From assembly GCA_024690505.1 (NCBI GenBank), contig JAILPA010000186.1, forward strand, positions 1-57,452: DNA of 57,452 nucleotides, written 5' to 3'. Source of the stretch: Prevotella sp. (GTDB taxonomy: Bacteria > Bacteroidota > Bacteroidia > Bacteroidales > Bacteroidaceae). The notes under the pieces were generated by a model. The model was not told the origin of the DNA. It worked only from the letters and a program-made list of their open reading frames with translations, and searched no databases. Made by a program: the position numbers and the translations under genes. Below are positions 24,788 to 34,000 of the stretch, one piece after another. Within the stretch, counting starts at the first letter, position 1, and each line of letters begins with the position of its first letter.

Positions 24788-25240
24788 TTATTTGTTCAGC
24801 AGTTTCTTTGTCTCGTTGCCCATGCGGATGATATAGACTCCCCTTGGCAGCGAAGATGTGGACATGGTGGAGGTGGTGCTCAGCAACTCGGTGCCACCAA
24901 TATTATATATGGTGACACGCTCGCCATCGGCCACGTCGATATAGACCGTTCCGCCGTTCATGGTGACCTTCGACTTGGCCGAGCCCATCGAGGCAATGGA
25001 CGAGGCATCGTCGGAGAAGAACATCTTCTGAAGCTGGGCCAAAGGAAGCTCCTGGGTGGTGCCGTTGCTCAGGGTGAGAATCATGTTTGCCTCGCTGAAC
25101 GTTATCTTGCTGATTTGGCTCAGCTCGTATGAGGTCTCACTATCCTGTGTACTGACGGTGAGATACTGGAAATTGTCGGCAGATGCCGCACTGCCTGCTG
25201 CTATCATTAAAGCGGCGAAAAGTGTCCTTAAAGCCTTCAT
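24788..25240 (-). CDS. Small secreted protein with type IX sorting-like C-terminus
   Basis: 150 residues: signal peptide (MKALRTLFAALMIAAGSAAS, cleavage likely after SAASA), a segment YLTVSTQDSETSYELSQISKITF followed by ILTLSNGTTQ and LAQLQKMFF that is common in short Prevotella exported proteins, and a C-terminal GERVTIYNIGGTEL ... LPRGVYIIRMGNETKKL that matches the type A sorting domain of the type IX system. Surface delivery is therefore likely; function is unknown. The start at 25240 is preceded by a TATCTTTG -7 box (plus 25258-25265, minus strand) only 17 nt away. Longer upstream frames are unsupported. Confidence 0.75.
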   Translation of the reverse strand: MKALRTLFAALMIAAGSAASADNFQYLTVSTQDSETSYELSQISKITFSEANMILTLSNGTTQELPLAQLQKMFFSDDASSIASMGSAKSKVTMNGGTVYIDVADGERVTIYNIGGTELLSTTSTMSTSSLPRGVYIIRMGNETKKLLNK

Positions 25241-25316
25241 GTCGTTGAATTTTGGTGCAAAGATAACCATTATTTTGAAAAAGAAGCCCCTCCGTGGCGT
25301 TTTTTTTTCAAAAAAG

Positions 25317-25347
25317 TTGCTCGTTACAAATAAAATCCATAATTTTG
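25317..25347 (+). promoter_or_regulatory. Promoter for frr
   Basis: TTG at 25317-25319, 20-nt spacer, TAATTTTG at 25340-25347. The frr start is 29 nt downstream. It diverges from the -7 box serving the small secreted protein. Confidence 0.6.
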
Positions 25348-25376
25348 TAAGCAGAAATGTTAAATACCGTATTGTT

Positions 25377-25937
25377 ATGATTGACGTTAAAGAAACGCTG
25401 AAGAAGAGTGAAGAGAGAATGGAGATGGCTGCCATGTTCCTGGAAGACGAGCTGAACCGCATCCGTGCCGGACGTGCCAACGTGGCCATTCTCGACGGTG
25501 TAAGGGTGGAGAGCTACGGCTCGCGTGTGCCCTTGAACCAAGTGGCAACGGTGAACTGTCCCGATGCCCGTACCATTGCCATCAAGCCTTGGGACAGGAA
25601 GCAAATCCGCGATATTGAAAAGGCTATCATGGACAGCGACGTAGGCATCACGCCCGAGAACAATGGCGAGGTGATACGTCTGGTCATTCCTCAGCCCACC
25701 GAGGAGAGACGCCGCGACCTGGTGAAGCAATGCAACAAGATTGCCGAGAAGGCCAAGGTGGAGGTGCGCAATGTGCGTGCCGACATCAAGGACAAGCTGA
25801 AGAAGGCCATCAAGGACGGGCTGAGCGAGGACAACGAGAAGGACGCCGAACTGGAGCTGCAGAAGATTCACGACAAGTGGATTAAGAAACTTGACGCCCT
25901 GATTGAAGCCAAGAACAAGGAGATAATGACTGTGTGA
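25377..25937 (+). CDS. frr: Ribosome recycling factor
   Basis: 186 residues, the standard length. The ends match the family: EERMEMAAMFLEDELNRIRAGRAN at the N-terminus (in parts), then VESYGSRVPLNQVATV, ARTIAIKPWD, VIRLVIPQPTEERRRDLVKQ and the C-terminal helix ending KNKEIMTV. With EF-G it splits post-termination ribosomes in the cytoplasm. The start is the ATG 29 nt after a -7 box. rsgA follows after 70 nt that hold an inverted copy of the 51-bp repeat. Confidence 0.97.
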   Translation: MIDVKETLKKSEERMEMAAMFLEDELNRIRAGRANVAILDGVRVESYGSRVPLNQVATVNCPDARTIAIKPWDRKQIRDIEKAIMDSDVGITPENNGEVIRLVIPQPTEERRRDLVKQCNKIAEKAKVEVRNVRADIKDKLKKAIKDGLSEDNEKDAELELQKIHDKWIKKLDALIEAKNKEIMTV

Positions 25938-25941
25938 GTTG

Positions 25942-25992
25942 TTAAGTTTTTGAGTCCAAGACTCCCAAACTTATAAACTCATAAACTTATAA
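25942..25992 (-). repeat. 51-bp dispersed repeat, copy 2 (inverted)
   Basis: Inverted copy of the element at 22418-22468. Read here on the plus strand it starts 4 nt after the frr stop and can fold through arms AAGTTT...AAACTT around GAGTC-CAA-GACTC. It could act as a 3' hairpin of the frr transcript. Confidence 0.75.
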
Positions 25993-26007
25993 ACTCATTT
26001 CTGAGTT

Positions 26008-27000
26008 TTGAAGGGGCTCGTTGTCAAGAATACCGGCAGTTGGTACGTTGTGCGTACCGACGAGGGGGAACTGGTGCAATGCAAGGTGAAAGGCAACTTC
26101 CGCCTAAAGGGATTGCGCACCACTAATCCTGTTGCCATTGGCGACAGGGTGGTGCTCAGCAGGCCTCAAGCCTCCCCCCTTTCACTTGATGCAACGGGCA
26201 AAACACCGCATGAGGGTACGATAGTCACTCCTCACTCTCCTCTATATATTATTGAGATTGAGGACCGTCGCAACTACATCATTCGCAAGAGCATCAACCT
26301 GTCGAAGCAGAGCCACATCATTGCGGCAAACATAGACCAGGCCTTGCTCATAGTCACCGTCTGCCGCCCGCAGACCAGCACCACCTTCATCGACCGTTTC
26401 CTGGCCTCGGCCGAAGCCTATCGCGTGCCGGTGGTGTTGCTTTTCAACAAGAGCGACTTGCTCGACGATGACTTGCGGCGCTATCAAGAGATGATGGTGA
26501 CCCTCTATGAGAACATAGGCTACGAGTGCCGGCAAATCTCCGCCGAGACAGGGCAAGGCGTAGAGGAACTGCGGCCACTGCTCAACGGTAAGATTACGCT
26601 GCTGAGCGGCAACAGTGGTGTGGGAAAGTCGACTCTCATCAACCGGCTGGTGCCAGGTGCCAACCTGCGTACGGCCGAGGTGAGCGATGCCCATAACACA
26701 GGGATGCACACCACCACGTTCAGCGAGATGATCAGCCTACCCCAAGGATACCTCATTGACACTCCGGGCATCAAGGGCTTCGGAACGTTCGACATCGAGC
26801 CCGAGGAACTGACGGGCTACTTCAAGGAAATATTCCGGTTCTCCAAGGACTGCCGCTTCTCAAACTGTACCCACACCCATGAACCAGGCTGCGCTGTGCT
26901 GAAAGCACTTGACGACCATTTGATTGCCCAAAGCAGATACCAGTCATACCTTTCGATGATGACTGATAAGGACGAGAGCAAATACCGTGAAGCTTATTGA
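26008..27000 (+). CDS. rsgA: Ribosome small subunit-dependent GTPase RsgA
   Basis: 330 residues: N-terminal OB fold ([19 protein letters not shown]), circularly permuted GTPase with G4 (FNKSDLLD) before G1 ([13 protein letters not shown]) and G3 (DTPGIKGF), and the C-terminal zinc motif [14 protein letters not shown]. It acts in late 30S assembly. The start is TTG at 26008: it gives the conserved MKGLV start, and an in-frame TGA at 26002-26004 excludes any start further upstream. The next gene begins 4 nt after its stop. Confidence 0.95.
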   Translation: MKGLVVKNTGSWYVVRTDEGELVQCKVKGNFRLKGLRTTNPVAIGDRVVLSRPQASPLSLDATGKTPHEGTIVTPHSPLYIIEIEDRRNYIIRKSINLSKQSHIIAANIDQALLIVTVCRPQTSTTFIDRFLASAEAYRVPVVLLFNKSDLLDDDLRRYQEMMVTLYENIGYECRQISAETGQGVEELRPLLNGKITLLSGNSGVGKSTLINRLVPGANLRTAEVSDAHNTGMHTTTFSEMISLPQGYLIDTPGIKGFGTFDIEPEELTGYFKEIFRFSKDCRFSNCTHTHEPGCAVLKALDDHLIAQSRYQSYLSMMTDKDESKYREAY

Positions 27001-27004
27001 CACC

Positions 27005-28078
27005 ATGAAGCAGACAGCAAAGGAATGGGTGGCCGACATCATCCGACGAGAAGGCGTGCAGGCCGTGCCCGTGATGACGCATCCAGGCATTGAGATGAAT
27101 GGCCACAGCGTGCGTCAGGCTGTCAGCGACGGGTGTATACACGCCGAGGCTGTGATAAGCATGGCCCGGAAATACCCTACAGCGGCGGTATGCACTATCA
27201 TGGACTTGACGGTGGAGGCCGAGGCTTTCGGGGCTCCAGTGGTGTTCAGCGACCATGCCGTGCCAGCCATCAGCGGGCGGCTGCTCAACCAGGTGGAAAG
27301 CATAGGGCTGTTGCAGGTGCCATCGCTGAAGGCAGGACGTGTGCCGCAGTACCTGAAGGCAAGTCTCATGGCTGCCCAGGCTATGAGAAGCCTTTGCGGC
27401 GGAGCTCACTCGGCGGGCCTTCGCCCTCTGTTCTCGGGCTGCATCGGCCCTTTCTCTCTCGCCGGGCGACTTTACGATATGTCGGAAATCATGGTGCTGA
27501 TATGCGAGCATCCCGATGCTGCCCATGTGCTGCTCCAGAAATGTACCGACTTCATTGGGAAGTACTGCGAGGCGTTGAAGCAAACGGGAGCCAACGGCGT
27601 GCTGATGGCCGAACCTGCAGCGGGACTGCTGTCCGACGATGACTGCCTTGCATTCTCATCGCAATACGTACGCCAAATCGTGGAGCACGTGCAGGACGAT
27701 GACTTTATCGTCATCCTTCACAACTGCGGCAACACCGGCCACTGCACCCATGCTATGGTCAAGACGGGGGCTGCCGCCTATCATTTCGGCAACAAATGCC
27801 GGTTGGACGAAGTGGCTGCCGACGTTCCACCAACCGCACTCGTCATGGGGAATCTCGACCCCGTCAGTCTGTTCAAAGACGGCACACCACAGCAGATGCG
27901 CCAGGCAACACTGGAACTGCTGGAGAAGATGAAACACTACAAAAACTTCGTCATCTCAAGCGGATGCGACACGCCTCCTGGCACCCCCAAGGAAAACATA
28001 GATGCTTTCTTCAGCTCAGTGGCTGAATGGAACGCCCTCCTCCCGGTGAGAGACAGCAATACTATAAAGAAAAAGTAA
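27005..28078 (+). CDS. Corrinoid methyltransferase, MtaA/MtbA-like (uroporphyrinogen decarboxylase fold)
   Basis: 357 residues of the UroD superfamily. The C-terminal zinc motif HNCGNTGHC with a later SSGCDTPPGTPKENI matches MtaA/MtbA-type methylcobamide:thiol methyltransferases (H-x-C ... C) rather than true uroporphyrinogen decarboxylases. The active site would move a methyl group between a corrinoid protein and a thiol. It is the first of three plus-strand genes (with the sensor and the MetH-activation-like protein) convergent with the UroD-HMT-B12 fusion, whose B12 domain is the obvious partner. The ATG at 27005 is used; a GTG at 26987 overlaps rsgA. Thiol substrate and methyl donor are unknown. 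Confidence 0.82.
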   Translation: MKQTAKEWVADIIRREGVQAVPVMTHPGIEMNGHSVRQAVSDGCIHAEAVISMARKYPTAAVCTIMDLTVEAEAFGAPVVFSDHAVPAISGRLLNQVESIGLLQVPSLKAGRVPQYLKASLMAAQAMRSLCGGAHSAGLRPLFSGCIGPFSLAGRLYDMSEIMVLICEHPDAAHVLLQKCTDFIGKYCEALKQTGANGVLMAEPAAGLLSDDDCLAFSSQYVRQIVEHVQDDDFIVILHNCGNTGHCTHAMVKTGAAAYHFGNKCRLDEVAADVPPTALVMGNLDPVSLFKDGTPQQMRQATLELLEKMKHYKNFVISSGCDTPPGTPKENIDAFFSSVAEWNALLPVRDSNTIKKK

Positions 28079-28082
28079 TAAT

Positions 28083-28098
28083 TATTTAGATCTAAATA
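28083..28098. promoter_or_regulatory. 16-bp perfect palindrome before the sensor gene
   Basis: TATTTAGA/TCTAAATA, a perfect inverted repeat without a loop, ending 5 nt before the ATG at 28104. It could be an operator or an mRNA element shielding the start codon. The match is exact; the role is a guess. Confidence 0.5.
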
Positions 28099-28103
28099 GC
28101 TTT

Positions 28104-29612
28104 ATGAGAAAAAAGGTTCTAATCCTACTGTTAAGTACGCTCTTCTGCTCTGCTGTCGTCAGTGCACAGGAGTACGAGAAGAGCGAATGGCAACAACGAG
28201 CCGAGGCCGAAGATGCCAGAGGCCAGATAGGCACTGCCCGTTACAACTTTATCCGTGCCTTTGAGGACTATGCCAACAAAGGCCAGATGCAGCAGAGCGT
28301 GGAGTGCGGCGTGAAGGCTACATCGCTGTATTATAAGCGCGACAATTACTGGAAGGAAGCCTTCGAACTGCTGCAACGCATCGACCAGACCATCCTGTCG
28401 AAGCACTTGCCGGCAGCCCAGACAGCAGCCCTTCAGTACCTCGTAGCAAAGGAAAAGATGCAGATGTATGTCAAGCTGAACAAGAAGGACAAGGCCAATG
28501 CCCAGCTGGACATTATGGAGGCCAAGGCCAATGCCTCTGGCGATGAGGCGGTAAAGAGCGACATGCTCTACAACAAGGTCGTCTGCTACTATAACTTCGG
28601 ACAGACGACCAGTGGCGACGAGGCCTTCAAGGAACTGGCCGAACTGCTGACCGCCAAGCAGGAATACGGCAAGGTGGAAGAGGCCTACCAGACACTCATC
28701 GACATCGGTCGCCGGAGCAACAGCGGTAAGCTGGTGGATAAGGCCTACAAGAGCTACATCGTCTGGAAAGACTCGACCGATGCCTTGAAGGTGGCTGCCG
28801 AGATAGATGGGCTAAAGAAGCAGATAGCCGATGGCAAGGCGGAGATAGCCGAGCGCGACAGCTCGCTGTCATCGCGGGGAAGCGTCATCGCCATCCTTGG
28901 CGTGCTGGCTGCCATTCTCGCTGTTGTGCTGGCACTGGGAGCCCTCGCCTTGATGCGATTCATCCTCCTCACCCGCAAGCAGAAGAAGACCATCAACATG
29001 CTCAACGAGAACAACGCCCTGAAGGCTAAGTTCATCAGCAACATCTCGGCGCAGCTGGAACCCACACTGCGGAAGCTCGACAGCCGACAGCCTGAGGTAA
29101 AAGCTCTGCAGGACTTCTCGAACCATATACAGACACTCTCGCAGCTGGAATCCACACCTCAGGAGAACATGGAATTGGAAGAGGTTCAGATATCGCGCTT
29201 CTTCGATGAACTGATGGCTCAGGTCAAGGACAAGGTGAAGAGCGACGTCAAGCTGGCGGTGAATGCTCCCAATATGAGTGCCAAGATTCACAAGGAGTAC
29301 GTGTCGCACATACTGCTCCATTTGCTCAACAATGCAGCCGTCTATACCCCCGAGGGAGGAAAGATAACGCTCGACTATAAGAAGCGTGGTGCCCACAAGC
29401 AGCAGTTCCTGGTGACGAACACCGGTGAAGCCATACCCGAGGAGAAACAGCAGGACATCTTCAAGCCCTTCCTCGAGGTGAAAGACCTCACCACGGGCGA
29501 CGGTCTCGGACTGCCAATCTGCAAGGTGATGGCGGTAAAGATGGATGGCGATCTCTCGATTGACCCACAATATACCAAGGGCACCCGCTTCCAGCTCGAC
29601 CTGTTGGCATAA
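28104..29612 (+). CDS. Membrane sensor with histidine kinase-like ATPase domain, phospho-acceptor His missing
   Basis: 502 residues: signal peptide (cleavage near VVSAQ), periplasmic helical TPR-like sensor (about 25-235), coiled coil, transmembrane helix (about 258-288), then a kinase-like part. In the dimerisation helix, where kinases have the F-x-x-x-x-S-H-E-x-R-T-P pattern, this protein reads FISNISAQLEPTL (near residue 312), so the His is replaced. The ATPase domain keeps an N-box (HLLNNAAVYTPEGG, near 405) and the glycine-rich GDGLGLPICK (near 465), while the G1 region reads NTGEAIPEE. It may be an ATP-binding regulatory protein rather than a working kinase. Placement in the corrinoid operon suggests it senses something for methyl metabolism; no response regulator is adjacent. 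Confidence 0.8.
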   Translation: MRKKVLILLLSTLFCSAVVSAQEYEKSEWQQRAEAEDARGQIGTARYNFIRAFEDYANKGQMQQSVECGVKATSLYYKRDNYWKEAFELLQRIDQTILSKHLPAAQTAALQYLVAKEKMQMYVKLNKKDKANAQLDIMEAKANASGDEAVKSDMLYNKVVCYYNFGQTTSGDEAFKELAELLTAKQEYGKVEEAYQTLIDIGRRSNSGKLVDKAYKSYIVWKDSTDALKVAAEIDGLKKQIADGKAEIAERDSSLSSRGSVIAILGVLAAILAVVLALGALALMRFILLTRKQKKTINMLNENNALKAKFISNISAQLEPTLRKLDSRQPEVKALQDFSNHIQTLSQLESTPQENMELEEVQISRFFDELMAQVKDKVKSDVKLAVNAPNMSAKIHKEYVSHILLHLLNNAAVYTPEGGKITLDYKKRGAHKQQFLVTNTGEAIPEEKQQDIFKPFLEVKDLTTGDGLGLPICKVMAVKMDGDLSIDPQYTKGTRFQLDLLA

Positions 29613-29639
29613 GGCCCGAGGCGCGTCAGCAAAAAGTGA

Positions 29640-30302
29640 ATGACACAGAAAACGCTACACTACGATGAGCTCGGTGTCACCCCAAGTGACGTCTATGCGC
29701 AGATAGGGTATCGCGATGCTGTGCCCGACCAGGCTACGCAGACCGAGGTGCAGGCACTGGTCGACGACATGCGGCGTTGGCTCAGGCCGCAATTCTGCTA
29801 TCTCACAGTCCCCCAGTTGCCTGCATTCAATATGGGCCCCATCATTCTGCGGCAGCTGGGGGACTCAGAAGCCTATTCCCTGTTCATAGCCACCGCAGGC
29901 TGTGAATACGATGACTTTATGGCGCGGCTAAAAGACGATGGCGACATGGTGCGCCTGTTCATCGCCGATGCCCTGGGCAGCGTCGTTGCCGAGAGATGTG
30001 CCGACTGCATGGAGGTCTCCTTGCAGCAGAGCATCGATAAGCTGGGGTGGCACCACACCAACCGCTTCTCGCCCGGCTATTGCGGCTGGCATGTCAGCGA
30101 GCAGCAGCTGCTCTTCCCCCTCTTCCAAGGTCATACTTGTGGCGTGACGCTCAACGACAGCTCCCTGATGCTGCCCATCAAAAGTGTCAGCGGCATCATT
30201 GGCATAGGCAAAAAAGTCCGCAAGCAGGAGTACACTTGCGGACTTTGTAATATGAAACAGTGCTATAAGCGCATCAAGCCTATAGCCCCTATCTGTACTT
30301 GA
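29640..30302 (+). CDS. MetH-activation-domain-like protein
   Basis: 220 residues resembling the S-adenosylmethionine-binding activation domain of cobalamin-dependent methionine synthase: RFSPGYCGWHVSEQQLLFPLF corresponds to the RxxPGY block, and CGVTLNDSSLMLPIKSVSG to the segment that ends the domain. Stand-alone versions are believed to reactivate cob(II)alamin in separate corrinoid proteins. The C-terminus adds a cysteine cluster CGLCNMKQC, which might bind a metal or Fe-S centre. It follows the sensor by 27 nt, and its stop abuts the stop of the convergent DUF4468 gene with no gap. The last coding portion contains the terminator-like hairpin at 30213-30246. Confidence 0.78.
   Translation: MTQKTLHYDELGVTPSDVYAQIGYRDAVPDQATQTEVQALVDDMRRWLRPQFCYLTVPQLPAFNMGPIILRQLGDSEAYSLFIATAGCEYDDFMARLKDDGDMVRLFIADALGSVVAERCADCMEVSLQQSIDKLGWHHTNRFSPGYCGWHVSEQQLLFPLFQGHTCGVTLNDSSLMLPIKSVSGIIGIGKKVRKQEYTCGLCNMKQCYKRIKPIAPICT
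30213..30246 (-). terminator. Terminator-like hairpin inside the 3' end of the activation-domain gene
   Basis: A 12-bp perfect stem AAAGTCCGCAAG / CTTGCGGACTTT with a 10-nt loop. On the minus strand it is followed by T residues (plus A run at 30210-30215), about 57 nt beyond the DUF4468 stop. It encodes KVRKQEYTCGL in the plus-strand gene, so one sequence appears to serve as both terminator and codons. Confidence 0.6.
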
Positions 30303-31040
30303 TTACCAGTTGTCGTCCTCGTTGCCAACGATGCCACTCTTTATGGCCTCTTCCACCTTGTCCATGATGGCGTTGGAGTAGGCATGCGTCATTACCAATG
30401 CTTTGGCGCAGGTACGCTTCTGCGAGTCCTTGTCTACGAAGGGGTAGTGCTTCACTATCTCCCACTGCTCGTCGTAGAGGTTAGCATTGGTCTTGTCATC
30501 GCGCTTGCGCTTCGAGTCGCCGTAGGTCTTTTTGTCGTCATCCACCAGACTGATCCATCCGCCGCTGATGTCGGCCAGGATGTCGTAGTTCTGTACGGTG
30601 TAGGTGACCCGGATTCTCCCCTCCTTGATGTCAATGCGAATGACGGGTGTGATGCTTACCGAGTATTTGTTAAGCGTACCCGTATGCTCCACAATGTTCG
30701 GAATGGTCGATGAGATGATGATGCATCCGGCGTCCTTGTCGTTCAAGGTGATGGCCTGCTTGTCCTTGAAGGTGGCGGTGGCCCAGTAGTTCAAAGCCAC
30801 GTAAAGCTGTTCTTTCGTCTTGCCTGGGGCTTCTATCACCTGCTGGTAGGTCAGGCTCTCGTTCTTGTCGAGAGTCAGTCCTGATGCCAGGTTCTTGGCG
30901 GCGTCGAGCCACTTGTCGCCGTAGCGCTCCTTGGCATATTTCTCCAAATCGGCAGACTTCATTACTTGTGCCTGAATGCCCATCGTGCCGCAGAGGGAAA
31001 GGATGGCGGCACACATCCATAGTCTGATTGTTTTCTTCAT
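30303..31040 (-). CDS. DUF4468 domain protein, exported
   Basis: 245 residues with a signal peptide (MKKTIRLWMCAAILSLC, cleavage near IQAQ). The mature part matches my memory of DUF4468, a Bacteroidota domain with a TBP-like fold: ALNYWATATFKDKQAITLNDKDAG (in part), SITPVIRIDIKEGRIRVTYT, YDILADISGGW. Function unknown. It begins 12 nt after the UroD-HMT-B12 fusion and is probably co-transcribed with it, although an envelope protein has no evident place in methyl transfer. Confidence 0.78.
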   Translation of the reverse strand: MKKTIRLWMCAAILSLCGTMGIQAQVMKSADLEKYAKERYGDKWLDAAKNLASGLTLDKNESLTYQQVIEAPGKTKEQLYVALNYWATATFKDKQAITLNDKDAGCIIISSTIPNIVEHTGTLNKYSVSITPVIRIDIKEGRIRVTYTVQNYDILADISGGWISLVDDDKKTYGDSKRKRDDKTNANLYDEQWEIVKHYPFVDKDSQKRTCAKALVMTHAYSNAIMDKVEEAIKSGIVGNEDDNW

Positions 31041-31052
31041 ATTACGTTGTAT

Positions 31053-34000
31053 TCAGTGGTTGTTTCCTAACAGTTGTTTGGCTACGGTGACGGCCGTGTT
31101 GGCATTGTCGCTGTAACCGTCGGCGCCTATGTCATCGGCAAAGCCTTGAGTCACGGGCGCCCCTCCCACCATCACCTTGACCTGGTTGCGTATGCCTGCG
31201 GTTTCAAGGGCATCGATGACCTCCCGCATGTAGCCCATCGTGGTGGTGAGCAAGGCCGACATGCACAGAATGTCGGGGTGGTTCTCCTTCACCGCTTCAA
31301 TGAACTTGTCGGCACTGACGTCGATGCCGATGTTGATGACTTCGAAGCCGCAGCCCTCGAGCATGGAGGCCACGAGGTTCTTGCCTATGTCGTGTAGGTC
31401 ACCCTTTACGGTGCCGATGACCACTTTGCCGATGGCGGTTGAGGTGTCTCCTGCCATGAGGGGTTTCAGTTCGGCCAGTGCTGCTTTCATGGCTCGGCCA
31501 GCCATGAGCAGTTGTGGCACGAATGCCTTGCCGTCTTGGAATCGCTGTCCCACCTCGCCCATGGCGCGTATCATCTGTTCGTTGATGAGCGTCTGTGGTG
31601 CCTCACCGTTGGCAATGGCCACCTTCGCGGCTTCCGCAGCATGGTCGCTCTTGCCATCGAGAATGGCCTGGAAAAGGCACTCGGATGGGTTGTCTTTTGG
31701 CATCGGACTGACACGGACAGATTCGGACTGTTTTTCTTTTGGCATCGGACTGACACGGACAGATTCGGACTGTTTTTCTTTTTGCGTCGGACTGACACGG
31801 ACAGATTCGGACTGTTTTTCTTTTTGCGTCGGACTGACACGGACTGGCACGGACCCTTGGGCTGCCTCGGATAGTCCGTGTATGTCCGAGTGAGTCCGCT
31901 GCAAATAATCACTCTGCGGCGAGAGTCGTATGCCGGGGACGGGTTCGATGGCACGTGCCATGAGGGCGATGTGCTGGTCGGTGGTGCCGCAGCAGCCGCC
32001 GATGATGCTCAGGTGGTGCCCTTCAAGCATCGGCCATACATCGGCAAGCAGACTCTCCGGTGTCTTGTTGTAACGTCCGTCGCTGTCGGGCTGGCCGGCA
32101 TTGGGATAGAGGCTGACCCGCGTACCGAAACGTGCCAGTTCCAACATAAACGGTGTCATCTGCTGGATGTCGGTCACACAGTTGATACCGATGGAAAAGA
32201 ACTGTTGTGATTGTTCGTTCAAGAATTCTAAAATACTCTGCCCCAATATGTTGTGACCGTCTGTTGTAGCAACGCTAAAACTGAGCATCAAGGGTAGGTG
32301 AGGCGCTACCTGACGGGCTGCCTCGATGGCGATGCGTGCATTGTTGGTGTCAAAGATGGTCTCGATGAGCAGGGCATTAACGCCGCCGTCTGCCAAAGCC
32401 TGCATCTGTTCAGCGTAGGCCTCCCGAAGGAGCTGTTCGCTGAGTAGCTCGCCACTGGTGGCTATGGACGTCGTGCGGCTTGTGGGCCCAATGCTACCTG
32501 CAACGTAGCGGGGTTTTTCCGACGAGGAGAACTCATCGGCACACTGGCGGGCCAGGCGAGCTGCGGCGAGGTTGATGTCGCGGCAATAGGATGCTAGACC
32601 GTAGTCGCCCATGGAGATGCGCTGGGCGTTGAAAGTGTTGGTCTCGATGATGTCAGCACCGGCAGCGAGGTATTTTCGGTGGATATCGCGGATAACGAAG
32701 GGTGCTGTCAGCGACAGCACGTCGTTGCAGCCCTTAAGGTCTTGCGGATGCTTGGCAAAACGGCATCCGCGGAAAGCCTCCTCGTCGAGTCGGTACTGCT
32801 GAATCATGGTGCCCATTGCACCGTCGAGCAGCAGCAGACTGTTATTATTTTGCAGCGGACTGACACGGACTGATGCGGACTCTTCGGCTACTGTGGACTC
32901 TTGGGAGGCCTCGGACTGTCCGTGTGAGTCCGTGTTAGTCCGCAGCTCAATTCTTTCGATGATGTCTTGCACTTGGCGGTCTGCCTCATCGCTCTTGTAT
33001 TCCTCTACGATGCGCATGGCCTCCTCAACCTCCTGTTCGTTGTGGAAGTCCATCTCGATGTGTACGCCGTCGGGGCCGATGGCATCGAGCAAGGGTCGCA
33101 GCTCGGGCAGTGTCACCCAGCAGGCCATGATGCTCTTTCCGGCGGCGAGTATTCGGCGATACAGGTCGTACCATTTCTCGCTGCCACCCTGCGGCTCGCC
33201 TACGCCAGGCGTCCATTGTATGGCGTTCAGTTCTTCTATCTCCAGCAGGGCGTCAAGGTGGTGCATGGCCCCTACGCCGTCCAGGTGATAGAGCGTATAG
33301 GGTATGCGCTGGCACTGCTCGCGGATGAACGGCTGCACGAAGCGCCGATAGTCGTCGGTGCTGATCATCGTCGAGATGTCGCTTTGCAGTTTCGTCATCT
33401 TGCCTGGGGCCCAAGCCGAGAAATAACAGAATGCCATCTCGTCGCCCTCGCGGATGATGTCGTAGAGCTCGTCGAACACGCGGAAGTAGATGTCGTTGAT
33501 TTGCTGCACCTGCCGTTCCACCACCTCTGGCTGCATCACCGTGTCCATGAGCACCTGGTCGGTGCCTTTCAGTGCTGCCAAGACATCGAGTCCTTCCATC
33601 AGGTCGGGCATTCCCACGTAGTAGTGGCCCTGAGCCTTGCGTTTGCAGGCCCGCAGCAGGTCTTTGTGCAGTTGGTAATTAGGGTGGTTGGGGTCGAATG
33701 AGATTTCTCCGGCGGGCGAACCGCCGGACGCGAATTCTGGGCTGGGATGTATCCAGATGGTGTCCTCCCCTCCTTCAAACACACCGCCGAGTATGGCCGC
33801 CAGCGAGCCTGGCCCCAGCTGTGTGTTGGCTACGGGCAGCATGTCGGCCTTCAGGCACGAGTGCGCCACGTACCAGTCGAGGTAGTCCGACCGCCACTCT
33901 GGGTCGAACCACCTCTGGTTCAGGTCTTTATAAGGCATTGGCTCGGACACGTCGGCATGGGGCGTCACTCCCTGCTGGAAGTGTTCCCACATGTTCAGCA

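Noticed and set aside
31701..31860. Sequencing or assembly artefact in the 42-bp repeats
   Set aside because: Copies differ at several bases and keep the frame, so they look genuine; read-through depth would be needed to exclude collapse.
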